From Bacteroidales bacterium UBA2295 (lineage in GTDB: Bacteria; Bacteroidota; Bacteroidia; Bacteroidales; Tenuifilaceae): 55,913 nt of DNA. Positions 17,568 to 26,560 of the stretch are shown here, one piece after another. The stretch lies in contig DDWD01000137.1 in the NCBI GenBank assembly GCA_002345825.1, positions 1 through 55,913 of the forward strand, read 5' to 3'. The notes beneath the pieces were generated by a model. It was given only the letters and a program-made list of their open reading frames with translations. It did no database searches and had not been told where the DNA came from. How positions within the stretch are numbered: position 1 is the stretch's first letter; every line of letters starts with the position of its first letter. Made by a program: the position numbers and the translations under genes.

Positions 17568-17595
17568 ACAAAAACGGCCCCAATAAAGGGCCGTT
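17568..17595 (-). terminator. Terminator of the receptor-lipoprotein operon
   Basis: The stem AACGGCCC / GGGCCGTT (17573-17580, 17588-17595) has a 7-base loop. On the minus strand it is followed by TTTTGTTTT, about 20 bases after the lipoprotein stop. Confidence 0.85.
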
Positions 17596-17615
17596 CTCTG
17601 TGTAATGTATAAGCA

Positions 17616-19289
17616 TTATTGCTGTTCAAAAAGAATAACCTTACCAACTTCCCATGTTGATGCATCTGCAGTAGTGCTTTTGTACATAAAGGCAATATGA
17701 ATTGTCTCTCCATCATAGGCAGTCATGCTGATGTCTCCGCTATCAACAAAATTCCAGTCAGATCCTGCTGGGCGATTAAAACCAGTAAGTTCAGTCCAAC
17801 TTGCAGTTGATGGAGCACTTGTGCCATCGTAATCTGTAGATACAAGAACTTGAAGTTCGTTGTAGCCATTATTAGTAATGTGGTTTACGGCTTCTCTTAT
17901 GTTCATTACAACGTTAGTTTTACCAGCTAGGTCTATAGCGGGAGAAACAAGCCAATCCTCATTAGCGTAGGCTGATCCTGCAAATCCTGACATTACAGCA
18001 CAGCCATTATCATAATTTTTCCATTCCCAAACTTGATCACCTGAAATGCTATAAGCTGTAAATGAGCCAAGGTTGCTAGTAAAGTCTTCTTCGAAAAAGG
18101 CATCAATTGGAACAACATCATCAGGGTTTAGCCCATCACCATCAATCCAGTAGCCGTCAGTGTTTTTTACACCTGGGCTGCCGAAGTACGCCATTAAGTC
18201 GCCGCGAACCATAACTTCTTTCGCTAAGTTCGCCTCATTATCTACTATGTTTAGCACTGTTCGAATTTCACCATAAGGTAACTGTACAATAAGGCAACTT
18301 GATAAACTTGTTTCGTTAGGATTATCTGAAATTAAAATGTTGTAAGGTGTGTTAAAGGGGGCTTCGAATGATGGATTAGACTCTGAAAGATTGTTGCCAT
18401 TTTCATCTATTGTTTCCATTACACCAACAATGTATCCCGCAACCCATTTGTCGGTTCCAGAGTTATTAGTTATAGCTGCAGCTACGTTGTATGGATCCTC
18501 AAAAGTTCCAGAACCTTCTCCCTCACCAGGGCCTTCGTCGCCAAAACGTTCTCCGTAAAGATCAACTTCGCTGGTATTCCTAATGCCCAACTGAACGGTT
18601 TCGCGGTAAAGACCAACAATGGCGATAATTGAACCAGATCCGTTGGGAACATTCTCACCCGCAAATTTTGCATAGCCGCTTGTACGGATCAACATTGATT
18701 TGTTCTGGGTGTCTTCTATGTAAATTTCTCCATACTGCTGATAAGGAGCCCAAATGCTGGCTGTATCCGATGCTTTAATCTGCACATCTTCAATTTTCAC
18801 CAGTCGCGATTGGTAGTAGTCATGATCGGAGTTAATCTGGCTAATGGTAGCCAGCTCTGGGTCAACATTCCTATTGGTGGCTTGCTTTATCACATTGTAA
18901 TCGGCGTGCAGCGAGTCTATTTGGAACAGGTTGTTGTACCACGATAGAACGGCACCCTTTAGGTAAAGCCTAATGGAGTCGCCCTCATAAAGCCCGCTGG
19001 TTGAGCCAAAGCGAAGATTAACTGCTCCAGTATTATCTTGTATAAAGATATTACGGTAGATATTACCCGACATTTCATCCATGGTAACCACGGCGTATAG
19101 CGAGGTATCGCCTGTAATTTTGAAGGTATTGCCTGGAGGGCATAAATCCCTTAGCTTTTGGATTGTAACTATTGAACCTTCGGGCAGTTCAGTAATAGGT
19201 GGGTTGTCAAACTTATCGTCGATGCAGCTATAGGCGGTAACGGCAACAAGTAATGCTACGGCTAAAAATTTAAAATTAATTCTTTTCAT
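17616..19289 (-). CDS. Exported lipoprotein with DUF5689-like and DUF6359-like domains and a choice-of-anchor-like C-terminus
   Basis: A lipoprotein signal ends at Cys22 (VTAYSC), so it should be surface- or outer-membrane-attached. Residues about 35-240 form an OB-fold-like DUF5689 domain. Residues about 255-385 start with GTFEDPYNVAAAI and contain WVAGYIVGVMET, typical of DUF6359, again OB-like. Residues 395-557 (FFEEDFTSNLGSFTAYS and later ANEDWLVSPAIDLAG) match the choice-of-anchor J / cleaved-adhesin beta-sandwich. It starts 38 bases after the TonB receptor gene and is probably its surface partner, as SusD is for SusC, though unrelated in fold. Two OB-like domains next to a nuclease-family gene hint at nucleic-acid binding (inference). 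Confidence 0.8.
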   Translation of the reverse strand: MKRINFKFLAVALLVAVTAYSCIDDKFDNPPITELPEGSIVTIQKLRDLCPPGNTFKITGDTSLYAVVTMDEMSGNIYRNIFIQDNTGAVNLRFGSTSGLYEGDSIRLYLKGAVLSWYNNLFQIDSLHADYNVIKQATNRNVDPELATISQINSDHDYYQSRLVKIEDVQIKASDTASIWAPYQQYGEIYIEDTQNKSMLIRTSGYAKFAGENVPNGSGSIIAIVGLYRETVQLGIRNTSEVDLYGERFGDEGPGEGEGSGTFEDPYNVAAAITNNSGTDKWVAGYIVGVMETIDENGNNLSESNPSFEAPFNTPYNILISDNPNETSLSSCLIVQLPYGEIRTVLNIVDNEANLAKEVMVRGDLMAYFGSPGVKNTDGYWIDGDGLNPDDVVPIDAFFEEDFTSNLGSFTAYSISGDQVWEWKNYDNGCAVMSGFAGSAYANEDWLVSPAIDLAGKTNVVMNIREAVNHITNNGYNELQVLVSTDYDGTSAPSTASWTELTGFNRPAGSDWNFVDSGDISMTAYDGETIHIAFMYKSTTADASTWEVGKVILFEQQ

Positions 19290-19327
19290 AGTATGTAGAT
19301 GTTTATTTATTTACGATTAAAAACGGA

Positions 19328-21868
19328 TTAAAACGAGAAGTTTACGTTAAGGAAGAAATTTGTACCATATATATATGCAAACTTGGGCGGAAACCTGTCA
19401 ATATCTCTTGAATCGAAACGGAGCTGCTCAAATGCAACCACAGTCAAATCCCTATTGTTTAGGACGTTGCTCACGCTTAGGTTTGCTCTGATGAAATATT
19501 TGTGTGCAATTCGCCATGATTTGCCAGCAAAGAAATCGAGGGTAAATCCATCGTTCATAGCCTGTTGGTCTAGAATGTCGTTCCACTGGGGATCTGTTGA
19601 TACAAGCCCTTCCAACGCCTCCTCTGTGCGGCGATCGGGGTTAGGATCGATGTACCACTTTCCAAAGTAGTTCAAACCACCGCCTACAAACCAGTATTTT
19701 GGTGCATTGTATCTAAAACCTACCGAACCTGCTGCCTGTGGAAAGCCTCCTACAAAAAAGTTCTTGAAGTAAACCGTCCTGTTTTCGGCTAACAATTCAT
19801 AGTCGTTGTCCCTTGCAACAGAAACATTCGGTCTTGAATTGTAAGTGTAGTGTCCCCAAGCACCAACAGCATTTACAGATAAGTCGGGAGTGATATTTAC
19901 TTCAAGGCCAAGCTCTGCACCCATATTCCGAGTATCTACACCTGTCATGATGTAGTTTACAAAGGTGTTGTAGCCCTCATGGTAAAAGCTACGGTTCCAA
20001 GTTTGATCCAGAATTTCGGAGTAGTAAACTGTAAATCTCGACTTAACAATTGGCGCACGAACGATGTAGCTTGCATCAACGGCAAAAAGCTGCTCGCTCT
20101 TTAGCCCATCTACAACATGATCCCTAACACGTGACGATATGTAGGAGTTGCGGAAGTATGGCGCGCGGGTTTGGTACCCAGCATTTAAATCGAAGTAATG
20201 ACGACCGGAAAGTTTATAGGTTGCCCCGGCCTTAACGCCATAGTTTAGAAAATTATTCTTCTCTGAATCGCCATAGGAGTTGTCGGGGAAACGACCATTA
20301 CGCATATGTCCTGTACGCCAGAATGAGGTGTGTGATAACGTAGCGGCTACAAAAAAGTCAACCTTAGTGTACGAGAATTCCGACTGAGCAAAAACATCAA
20401 TCTGATTGATGTTGGCTGTAAAGTCGTAACCAAACTTGTCGCCTTCCTTAACCAGCCGGTTAGGGTTGTTTAGGTCGTTCTGGTAAAAGTCCTCGTCGGC
20501 AAAATCGCGCTCAGCGAATGGATCTACATCTTTCCACCAGTCGCCTCCAAGCAGGTCGCTAATCACCTTAAACTGATTACCCTTGAAAAGGGATACGTTG
20601 GCACCACCTGTTAGAATAATCCTTTCGGTTAATGTATGTCGTGCATTGGTGTTGAAAGTCCATTGGCTGTGGTCATTACGGCGTTCCTCTACGATATATT
20701 TCGACCGTGTTCCACCAGTAGGGTCATCGGCCGAGATTTCATCGGAGTTGGCAAAGTACATATGATCCCAGTTGATTTGACGAAAGCTTTCGTCGTTTTG
20801 CCAAAGGTCGGTAAGCTTGTTGAACATGTAGTCGTCAACCCCCTCGTAGTAGCTAGGAAGATAGCGGTAGTAGTCCGGGCGAGGGTCAGATCCTACAAGC
20901 CAATTCAGGGTTGAGCCCTCAAACCATGTAGGAGACGAAGCGTTTCGCCAGTTCAATGCAGTATTTCCACCTCGACCAAACGAGTAGGCTGCTGTTGAAG
21001 TAACTGAAGTTTTACCATAAGTACCATAGTGGGTTAAAAGCATCATGGGTTTGTGGTAATTGTTTACCCTGGCGTTACGAACTTCACCATTTTGATATCC
21101 CCAGTTGGGGTTGTAAAACTGGTCGCCGGTTAAATCGTAGGCTTCCTGAACTGCAATTCCCGAACGGGCGCTTTTAGAAGGAGCACCAAAAGCTGTAAAC
21201 GTGAAGCTGTTGGACTCGTTGAACTTACGCTCAAGTGCTACAAAGTAAGCGTAGGCATCGTAAAACGTGCCATCAACATAACCTTGCTGTGCCCAACGGC
21301 GCGATCCAGAAATGGTCATCGCCCATGAGTCGTCAACCATTCCGGTTGAGTGGGTAAACATTGCCCGATTTCTATAGTTACGGTTAGCAGCCGAGTAGGT
21401 GATACGAGTATCTAGTCGATTTTGCGAAGGCCTGATTTGGATGTTATTAGTTCCACCAAATCCCCCAAAGGCGACTTCAGAAGGAGCCAAGCCTATGGTG
21501 TTTACAGTGTTTCGCATGGCATCATTTAGCCCACCCCAGGTGGAGTAGAAGGCCCGACCCGTTTCGGGATCGTTTACCGTAACCCCGTTGATAAGAACGG
21601 TTGAATTTTCAGAACCATAGCCTCGCACTCTAAATCGAGCAGACCCAAAAGTGTACCCGGCTGTTGACATGAAAATGTCGCGCGATCCCTGGAGCAATCC
21701 CGATATGTCATGTGCCTCATCATCGGTTTCAAAATCCGAAGCCGAGAGGCTGATTACTGGGATGTATTCTTCTTTTGAATCAACCACCGTGGTATCTATC
21801 TGACCATAACCAATATTGATTATGGCAAGCAGCATAAATGCAAGTGATACAGATTTTCTCATAAGCAT
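19328..21868 (-). CDS. TonB-dependent outer-membrane receptor
   Basis: This outer-membrane barrel imports a bound ligand using ExbB/ExbD/TonB energy. A signal peptide ends at NIGYGQ. The plug domain covers about residues 45-165, with SARFRVRGYGSENSTVLING being the classic segment. The remaining 680 residues are strand-turn repeats rich in Tyr, Asn and Arg, and end in a terminal Phe (FFLNVNFSF). There is no carboxypeptidase-like domain and no SusD partner, so it is not a standard SusC. It is first in a two-gene minus-strand operon with the DUF5689-type lipoprotein and is divergent from the exported phosphatase/nuclease gene. A small CCCC-T6-GGGG hairpin lies in its leader (21899-21912). Confidence 0.92.
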   Translation of the reverse strand: MLMRKSVSLAFMLLAIINIGYGQIDTTVVDSKEEYIPVISLSASDFETDDEAHDISGLLQGSRDIFMSTAGYTFGSARFRVRGYGSENSTVLINGVTVNDPETGRAFYSTWGGLNDAMRNTVNTIGLAPSEVAFGGFGGTNNIQIRPSQNRLDTRITYSAANRNYRNRAMFTHSTGMVDDSWAMTISGSRRWAQQGYVDGTFYDAYAYFVALERKFNESNSFTFTAFGAPSKSARSGIAVQEAYDLTGDQFYNPNWGYQNGEVRNARVNNYHKPMMLLTHYGTYGKTSVTSTAAYSFGRGGNTALNWRNASSPTWFEGSTLNWLVGSDPRPDYYRYLPSYYEGVDDYMFNKLTDLWQNDESFRQINWDHMYFANSDEISADDPTGGTRSKYIVEERRNDHSQWTFNTNARHTLTERIILTGGANVSLFKGNQFKVISDLLGGDWWKDVDPFAERDFADEDFYQNDLNNPNRLVKEGDKFGYDFTANINQIDVFAQSEFSYTKVDFFVAATLSHTSFWRTGHMRNGRFPDNSYGDSEKNNFLNYGVKAGATYKLSGRHYFDLNAGYQTRAPYFRNSYISSRVRDHVVDGLKSEQLFAVDASYIVRAPIVKSRFTVYYSEILDQTWNRSFYHEGYNTFVNYIMTGVDTRNMGAELGLEVNITPDLSVNAVGAWGHYTYNSRPNVSVARDNDYELLAENRTVYFKNFFVGGFPQAAGSVGFRYNAPKYWFVGGGLNYFGKWYIDPNPDRRTEEALEGLVSTDPQWNDILDQQAMNDGFTLDFFAGKSWRIAHKYFIRANLSVSNVLNNRDLTVVAFEQLRFDSRDIDRFPPKFAYIYGTNFFLNVNFSF

Positions 21869-22041
21869 CTTAAAAGGAGTTATTTAAATGTAAAATGTCC
21901 CCAAAAAAGGGGCATTAAAAATAGATAAAATTGCCGAGATAGCCCTCATAAAATCCATTTTTAAGCTATCTTTATCGCCCATTTTCGATTTTTACAAGTA
22001 TATACCCTCGATTTGTTTTTTAATCTAAAATCAAACTATTT

Positions 22042-23109
22042 ATGATACAGAATGCCAAGGCCATTATATCTAAAGTTTTTGTGTTAGCTATGCTTGCAAC
22101 TTTTTTGTTCACTGCTCAGGTGCAGGCTCAGGACAAGAAGGAATTTAAAGTGGTTTGCATTGCTTTTTATAATGTTGAGAATCTTTTTGACACGCTGGAT
22201 ACCAAAGGTGTGAACGATTATGAGTTCACACCCGAAGGTCCTAACAATTGGAATACCCCAAAATATTTCGAGAAGTTAGATAACCTTGCCAAGGTGATTT
22301 CTGAAATAGGCACAGATTTTACACCCCATGGGCCAGCAATTCTAGGGGTTTCTGAAATCGAGAACGAGACCGTTCTGGAGGATCTAGCCAAGCGAGAAGC
22401 TATTGCATCACGTAATTATCAGGTTATTTATAGAAACGGACCCGATAGACGAGGCATTGACGTAGCTCTTTTGTATCAACCTGAGTATTTTAAAGTGACC
22501 AATGTAATAAGTCATAGGTTAACTATTCCCGAGCAAGAACAATTCCGTACTCGCGATCAGCTGCTTGTTTCGGGTGAATTGCACGGAGAACCAATTCACT
22601 TTATTGTGTCGCACTGGCCTTCGCGTAGTGGTGGCGAGAGCCGAAGCAGGCCGCTAAGGAATGCTGCAGCTCAGCTGGGGCGACAGATCATCGACTCGAT
22701 TCAAGCCATCGACCCCAATGCAAAAGTGATTCTTATGGGCGACCTGAATGATAATCCTGATAATGAGAGTGTATCCAAATATTTGAAAGCCGTTTCAAAA
22801 GAGAAGAGGATGAAGGACAATGAGCTGTATAATCCCTACTATAATTTTTACAAAAAAGGGATTGGAACACTTGCTTGGCGAGACACCTGGAGTTTATTCG
22901 ATATGATAATTATGAGCAAGCCATTGGTAGAGAAAGACTATTCGTCGTACCGCTTTTTTAAGGCCAATGTGTTTAACCGAAAATTCTTACAGCAGTCTGC
23001 TGGACGATTCAAGGGCTATCCACTTCGTTCCTACGCCGGAGGACAGTATACTGGTGGATACTCCGATCACTTTCCAACATACGTGCTGCTTGTTAAGGAG
23101 GCTGAGTAG
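22042..23109 (+). CDS. Exported endonuclease/exonuclease/phosphatase-family hydrolase
   Basis: The EEP fold (DNase I-like) cleaves phosphodiesters or phosphomonoesters with a metal ion. The catalytic motifs are in order: AFYNVENLFD, LGVSEIENETVL (metal Glu), RRGIDVALLY, FIVSHWPSRSGGE (His), ILMGDLNDNP (Asp/Asn) and GYSDHFPTYV (catalytic Asp-His). A signal peptide ends at VQAQ (about residue 30), so it works outside the cytoplasm. It is divergent from the TonB receptor pair, an arrangement I know from other Bacteroidota. DNA, RNA or a phospholipid could be the substrate; the sequence does not decide. Confidence 0.9.
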   Translation: MIQNAKAIISKVFVLAMLATFLFTAQVQAQDKKEFKVVCIAFYNVENLFDTLDTKGVNDYEFTPEGPNNWNTPKYFEKLDNLAKVISEIGTDFTPHGPAILGVSEIENETVLEDLAKREAIASRNYQVIYRNGPDRRGIDVALLYQPEYFKVTNVISHRLTIPEQEQFRTRDQLLVSGELHGEPIHFIVSHWPSRSGGESRSRPLRNAAAQLGRQIIDSIQAIDPNAKVILMGDLNDNPDNESVSKYLKAVSKEKRMKDNELYNPYYNFYKKGIGTLAWRDTWSLFDMIIMSKPLVEKDYSSYRFFKANVFNRKFLQQSAGRFKGYPLRSYAGGQYTGGYSDHFPTYVLLVKEAE

Positions 23110-23141
23110 AACTTTCCTAAATGTGCTGGAAATAATATCTA

Positions 23142-23168
23142 AGCCCTTTGCTTCGGCAAAGGGTTTTT
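23142..23168 (+). terminator. Intrinsic terminator after the exported hydrolase
   Basis: The stem CCCTTTGC / GCAAAGGG has a TTCG tetraloop and is followed by TTTTT. Confidence 0.9.
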
Positions 23169-23353
23169 CGATAATAATAGTTTACTAATTTGTAAAGTGA
23201 ACCTTGCTTTGAAATGGATTTATCGCTAAATCAATATCAACCTTTTTTATACCTTGATTGTAACTAGGATTCCAAAGGTTTAAAAAAGTAAAATTGTCAG
23301 GCATAAAATAATCCTACTAAATGTTGATCCGTGTAAATAAATCGAAAACCATA

Positions 23354-23384
23354 TTGTAGCTTAGTGGTAAAATATGTAATTTTG
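23354..23384 (+). promoter_or_regulatory. Promoter of the sigma-54 activator gene
   Basis: TTG at 23354-23356, a 20-base spacer and a perfect TAATTTTG at 23377-23384 lie 24 bases before the start codon. Confidence 0.65.
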
Positions 23385-23407
23385 TCAGTATCAATTTATC
23401 GTTAGGT

Positions 23408-24652
23408 ATGAATAATGATTTACAACGCATTAAGCAACGATTCGAGATTATTGGCAACTCGCAAGGGCTAAATCGAGCTATTGATATAGGTTTGCAAGTT
23501 GCACCAACAGATCTATCTGTGCTTATTACAGGAGAGAGCGGGACTGGTAAGGAGGTTTTCCCCCAGATCATTCATTCCTTTAGCGCTCGCAAGCATGGTA
23601 ACTACATTGCGGTGAACTGTGGTGCAATTCCAGAGGGAACAATAGACTCGGAACTTTTTGGTCATGAAAAGGGATCGTTTACTGGAGCGATGGAGAGCCG
23701 TCAGGGTTATTTTGAGGTGGCCGATGGGGGTACAATTTTTCTCGATGAGGTGGCAGAACTCCCCTTATCAACACAGGTTAGGTTGCTGCGTGTACTTGAA
23801 ACCGGCGAATTTCTAAGGGTGGGCTCATCAAAAGCTAAAAAAACAGATGTGCGCGTTATTGCAGCAACCAACATCAATTTGGTTGAGGCAATTCAAAACG
23901 GTAAATTTCGTGAGGATTTGTACTATAGGCTCAACACGGTACCAATTAATATCCCTCCGCTGCGCGAGCGTATTGAGGACATACCGCTGCTCTTCCGTAA
24001 ATTTGCATCCGACTTTGCCGAAAAGTATCGAATGCCCACCATGACCCTCGATGATGATGCTCGGCGCATTCTTGTAAATTACAAGTGGCCGGGCAATGTG
24101 CGCCAGCTGAAGAATGTAACCGAGCAAATATCTGTGATCGAGGAATCGCGCTTGGTTACTGCCGATAAGTTGCTGCATTATTTGCCAGATTACAACCCCA
24201 CCAAATTGCCAGCCCTAGTTAACAAGTCAACTGCCACTGAACCCTCGTTTGCAAACGAAAGGGAGATTCTTTACAAAATCCTTTTCGATATGCGCAACGA
24301 TGTGAATGACCTAAAAAAACTTGTGCTCGATATGTTGCAAAACGGCAACCATGGTGTCGATGTGAGCCGTGAAAGTGCAGGAATAATTAAAAATCTTTAC
24401 AAGGAGGAAACACCCTATATATCATCTCCACAACATAACGATTACGAGCCCAAAACCTATTCTCAGGATCACCCTCATATTCAAGATACAGAGGAGATAG
24501 TGGAGGAGTCTCTCTCGCTTGCCGATAAGGAGATAGAAATGATTAAAAAAGCGCTGGAAAAGTACAACGGAAAACGCAGGCAGGCTGCTCAGGAGTTGGG
24601 CATATCGGAGCGTACGCTTTACCGTAAGATTAAGGAGTATAATTTAGATTAG
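23408..24652 (+). CDS. Sigma-54-dependent transcriptional activator without sensor domain
   Basis: This AAA+ bacterial enhancer-binding protein opens promoters bound by sigma-54 RNA polymerase. The AAA+ domain starts almost at the N-terminus: Walker A GESGTGKE at residues 42-49, the sigma-54 contact loop GSFTGA at 89-94 (usual GAFTGA), Walker B GGTIFLDE at 107-114, and the arginine-finger region REDLYYRLN. A Fis-type helix-turn-helix ends the protein (RQAAQELGISERTLYRKIKE). No receiver or GAF domain precedes the AAA+ part, so activity must be set by amount, a partner or the unusual linker at 275-370. The gene lies six bases before the LptE-like gene, upstream of secG and groES-groEL. Confidence 0.94.
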   Translation: MNNDLQRIKQRFEIIGNSQGLNRAIDIGLQVAPTDLSVLITGESGTGKEVFPQIIHSFSARKHGNYIAVNCGAIPEGTIDSELFGHEKGSFTGAMESRQGYFEVADGGTIFLDEVAELPLSTQVRLLRVLETGEFLRVGSSKAKKTDVRVIAATNINLVEAIQNGKFREDLYYRLNTVPINIPPLRERIEDIPLLFRKFASDFAEKYRMPTMTLDDDARRILVNYKWPGNVRQLKNVTEQISVIEESRLVTADKLLHYLPDYNPTKLPALVNKSTATEPSFANEREILYKILFDMRNDVNDLKKLVLDMLQNGNHGVDVSRESAGIIKNLYKEETPYISSPQHNDYEPKTYSQDHPHIQDTEEIVEESLSLADKEIEMIKKALEKYNGKRRQAAQELGISERTLYRKIKEYNLD

Positions 24653-24658
24653 GTTAGA

Positions 24659-25189
24659 ATGTTGATAAATCAGAAAATGCGAATAGTGTCTGCAAACACC
24701 ATGTTTGCCCTATTGCTCTTGGTCGTGATCAGCTCGTGCTCTATGAGCTACTCTTTTACCGGAGCATCCATTTCACCCGATGTGAAAACGGTGAGTGTTG
24801 ATCATTTCCAAAATTTGGCGCCCCTGGTTAACCCCACTCTCAGTAATTCCTTGTCGGAAAAGTTGAGAGATAGATTTGTTACCCAGACTCGACTCAACGT
24901 GATTTCATCGTATGGTGATTTATCTTTCAGTGGCGAGATTCGCGATTACCGCGTGCAACCAGTCGCTATTCAAGGTAACGAGGTGGCTGCCATGAACAGG
25001 CTTACCATTGCCGTTAGGGTTAAGTTTGAAAATGCCATTGATCCATCGCAGAACTACGACAAAACATTTTCCCATTTCGAAGATTTTGATAGCCGTCAGC
25101 AGTTGGTGCAGGTTGAGCAAGAGCTTGTTAGTTTGATTGTAGATAAGCTGGTTGAAGATATTTTTAATAGTGCAGTAGCAAACTGGTAG
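24659..25189 (+). CDS. lptE: LptE-like LPS-assembly lipoprotein
   Basis: LptE plugs the LptD barrel that places lipopolysaccharide in the outer leaflet. A lipoprotein signal ends in LLLVVISSC. The mature part has the LptE pattern seen in Bacteroidota: YSFTGASISPDVKTVSVDHF, a helix with NPTLSNSLSEKLRDRFVTQT, then strands GEIRDYRVQPVAI and LTIAVRVKFEN. Length 176 is usual. The start could also be the ATG at 24680. It lies between the sigma-54 activator (6 bases) and a TPR-like gene (2 bases), clearly one operon. Confidence 0.85.
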   Translation: MLINQKMRIVSANTMFALLLLVVISSCSMSYSFTGASISPDVKTVSVDHFQNLAPLVNPTLSNSLSEKLRDRFVTQTRLNVISSYGDLSFSGEIRDYRVQPVAIQGNEVAAMNRLTIAVRVKFENAIDPSQNYDKTFSHFEDFDSRQQLVQVEQELVSLIVDKLVEDIFNSAVANW

Positions 25190-25191
25190 CT

Positions 25192-26121
25192 ATGGAAAAG
25201 GAGCAGTTTTACAAATGTCTCGATCGTATCAATAGTATTGATAACGAATTAGATGATGCCCTCGATGGCTTGGTTAAACAATATCCATACTTTTATGCGG
25301 CCCGCGTTTTATGTTTAGCTTGCGGAAAAAGTGCTGATAAAGTAGGATTTAATGAAAGGGTACAAAAATTATCGGCACTAGCTTCAAACCGACGAGTTTT
25401 ATTCTTCGCTTTGCACTCGCATGATCATCAGTCAGCACTTTTAGCAGAGGATAGACCACAGCCAGAAAATGAGGCCGATATGTCATTCATGCTTGATGAA
25501 TCGGAGGAGGTAAGCGAGTTGCATGATGAGGTTTCTCCTGCGAATATTGATCAAGCTAAACAAGATGAAACCCTGCTAGAACTTGGAGATGCAGCCGATG
25601 GGGGCAAGCACAAAACCGATGAAGAGGTGTTTATGGATCCTCAGCTCTATACCCTGGAGATACCCCAAGAGATACTGGACGAGGATGGTTACAAGTCGCT
25701 ATCGATTGATTTTAACAAGTTAAAGGCAAAAGAAATCCCCCCAAAGCAAGATGATAAACCAAAAGAAGAACCTTCGGTTTTAGATCTAATTAACAAGAGT
25801 GACCATCATGAAATTACCCCATCTCATGAGAGCGATCCAGACGATCCTTTCTCATTGATTGATGCATTTATTGAAACTAACCCAAGGATTGTACCCCGTC
25901 AACCTGCCCATGAAGCGAGGGAGGAGCAGGATGATATTTCGCTGGATTCGCTCAAAGAACCCGAAGACGCTGCTAGTGAATCATTAGCTAAAATTTACCT
26001 TACGCAGGGGCTTAAGGATAAGGCCATAAAAATTTACGAGAAATTAAGTTTGAAATATCCAGAAAAAAGAGCTTACTTTGCCGGTCAAATTGAAGAAATT
26101 AAGAGTCAACCCGATAAATAA
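25192..26121 (+). CDS. Cytoplasmic protein with C-terminal TPR-like repeat, function unknown
   Basis: No signal peptide is present. The first 75 residues are a compact helical domain. Residues 75-255 are strongly acidic, low in hydrophobics and probably disordered. Residues 260-309 form one TPR-like helix pair (SLAKIYLTQGLKDKAIKIYE). I know this gene in other Bacteroidota only as a hypothetical between lptE and secG. It could be a scaffold for the secretion or envelope genes around it, but nothing in the sequence proves that. Confidence 0.75.
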   Translation: MEKEQFYKCLDRINSIDNELDDALDGLVKQYPYFYAARVLCLACGKSADKVGFNERVQKLSALASNRRVLFFALHSHDHQSALLAEDRPQPENEADMSFMLDESEEVSELHDEVSPANIDQAKQDETLLELGDAADGGKHKTDEEVFMDPQLYTLEIPQEILDEDGYKSLSIDFNKLKAKEIPPKQDDKPKEEPSVLDLINKSDHHEITPSHESDPDDPFSLIDAFIETNPRIVPRQPAHEAREEQDDISLDSLKEPEDAASESLAKIYLTQGLKDKAIKIYEKLSLKYPEKRAYFAGQIEEIKSQPDK

Positions 26122-26139
26122 ACGTTAAAATCATTAGCA

Positions 26140-26493
26140 ATGTATCTGCTTATCTCAGTATTAATAATTATTGCCAGTATTCTACTAATACTAATTGTGC
26201 TGGTTCAGAACTCTAAGGGTGGAGGTTTAGCATCGAACTTCGCATCATCAAATCAAGTGATGGGCGTTCGTAAAACTGCCGATTTTTTGGAGAAAGCTAC
26301 TTGGACTTTGGCTATTAGCCTTTTAGTTCTAAGCTTATTAGCATCGTTTGCCATTCCGCGTGATAAGGGAGAGGTTAGCCGTTCCGCTATTGAGGAACAG
26401 CTTGACAAAACTCCAAGTCCATCGGCTTTGCCATCCTTCCCAACGCCAACTCCTGATGAGAATGGTGATGGAGAAAAGCCTGAAGAGAACTAA
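26140..26493 (+). CDS. secG: Preprotein translocase subunit SecG
   Basis: SecG is the small membrane partner of SecYE that helps polypeptide export. Two helices are present (residues 2-22 and 57-75), joined by the family loop LVQNSKGGGLASNFASSNQV. The C-terminal tail (residues 80-117) is polar and rich in Pro, Glu and Asp, a common extension in Bacteroidota. It is the last gene of the activator-lptE-TPR-secG operon, closed by a strong terminator. Confidence 0.93.
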   Translation: MYLLISVLIIIASILLILIVLVQNSKGGGLASNFASSNQVMGVRKTADFLEKATWTLAISLLVLSLLASFAIPRDKGEVSRSAIEEQLDKTPSPSALPSFPTPTPDENGDGEKPEEN

Positions 26494-26520
26494 TTAGGCA
26501 ATACAGTTTTTAAATACCCA

Positions 26521-26560
26521 AAGGGTGTCAGTATGACAGATACTGACACCCTTTTGTTTT
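26521..26560 (+). terminator. Terminator between secG and groES
   Basis: A perfect 13-bp stem (AAGGGTGTCAGTA / TACTGACACCCTT) with a 7-base loop is followed by TTGTTTTA. groES therefore needs its own promoter. Confidence 0.92.
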
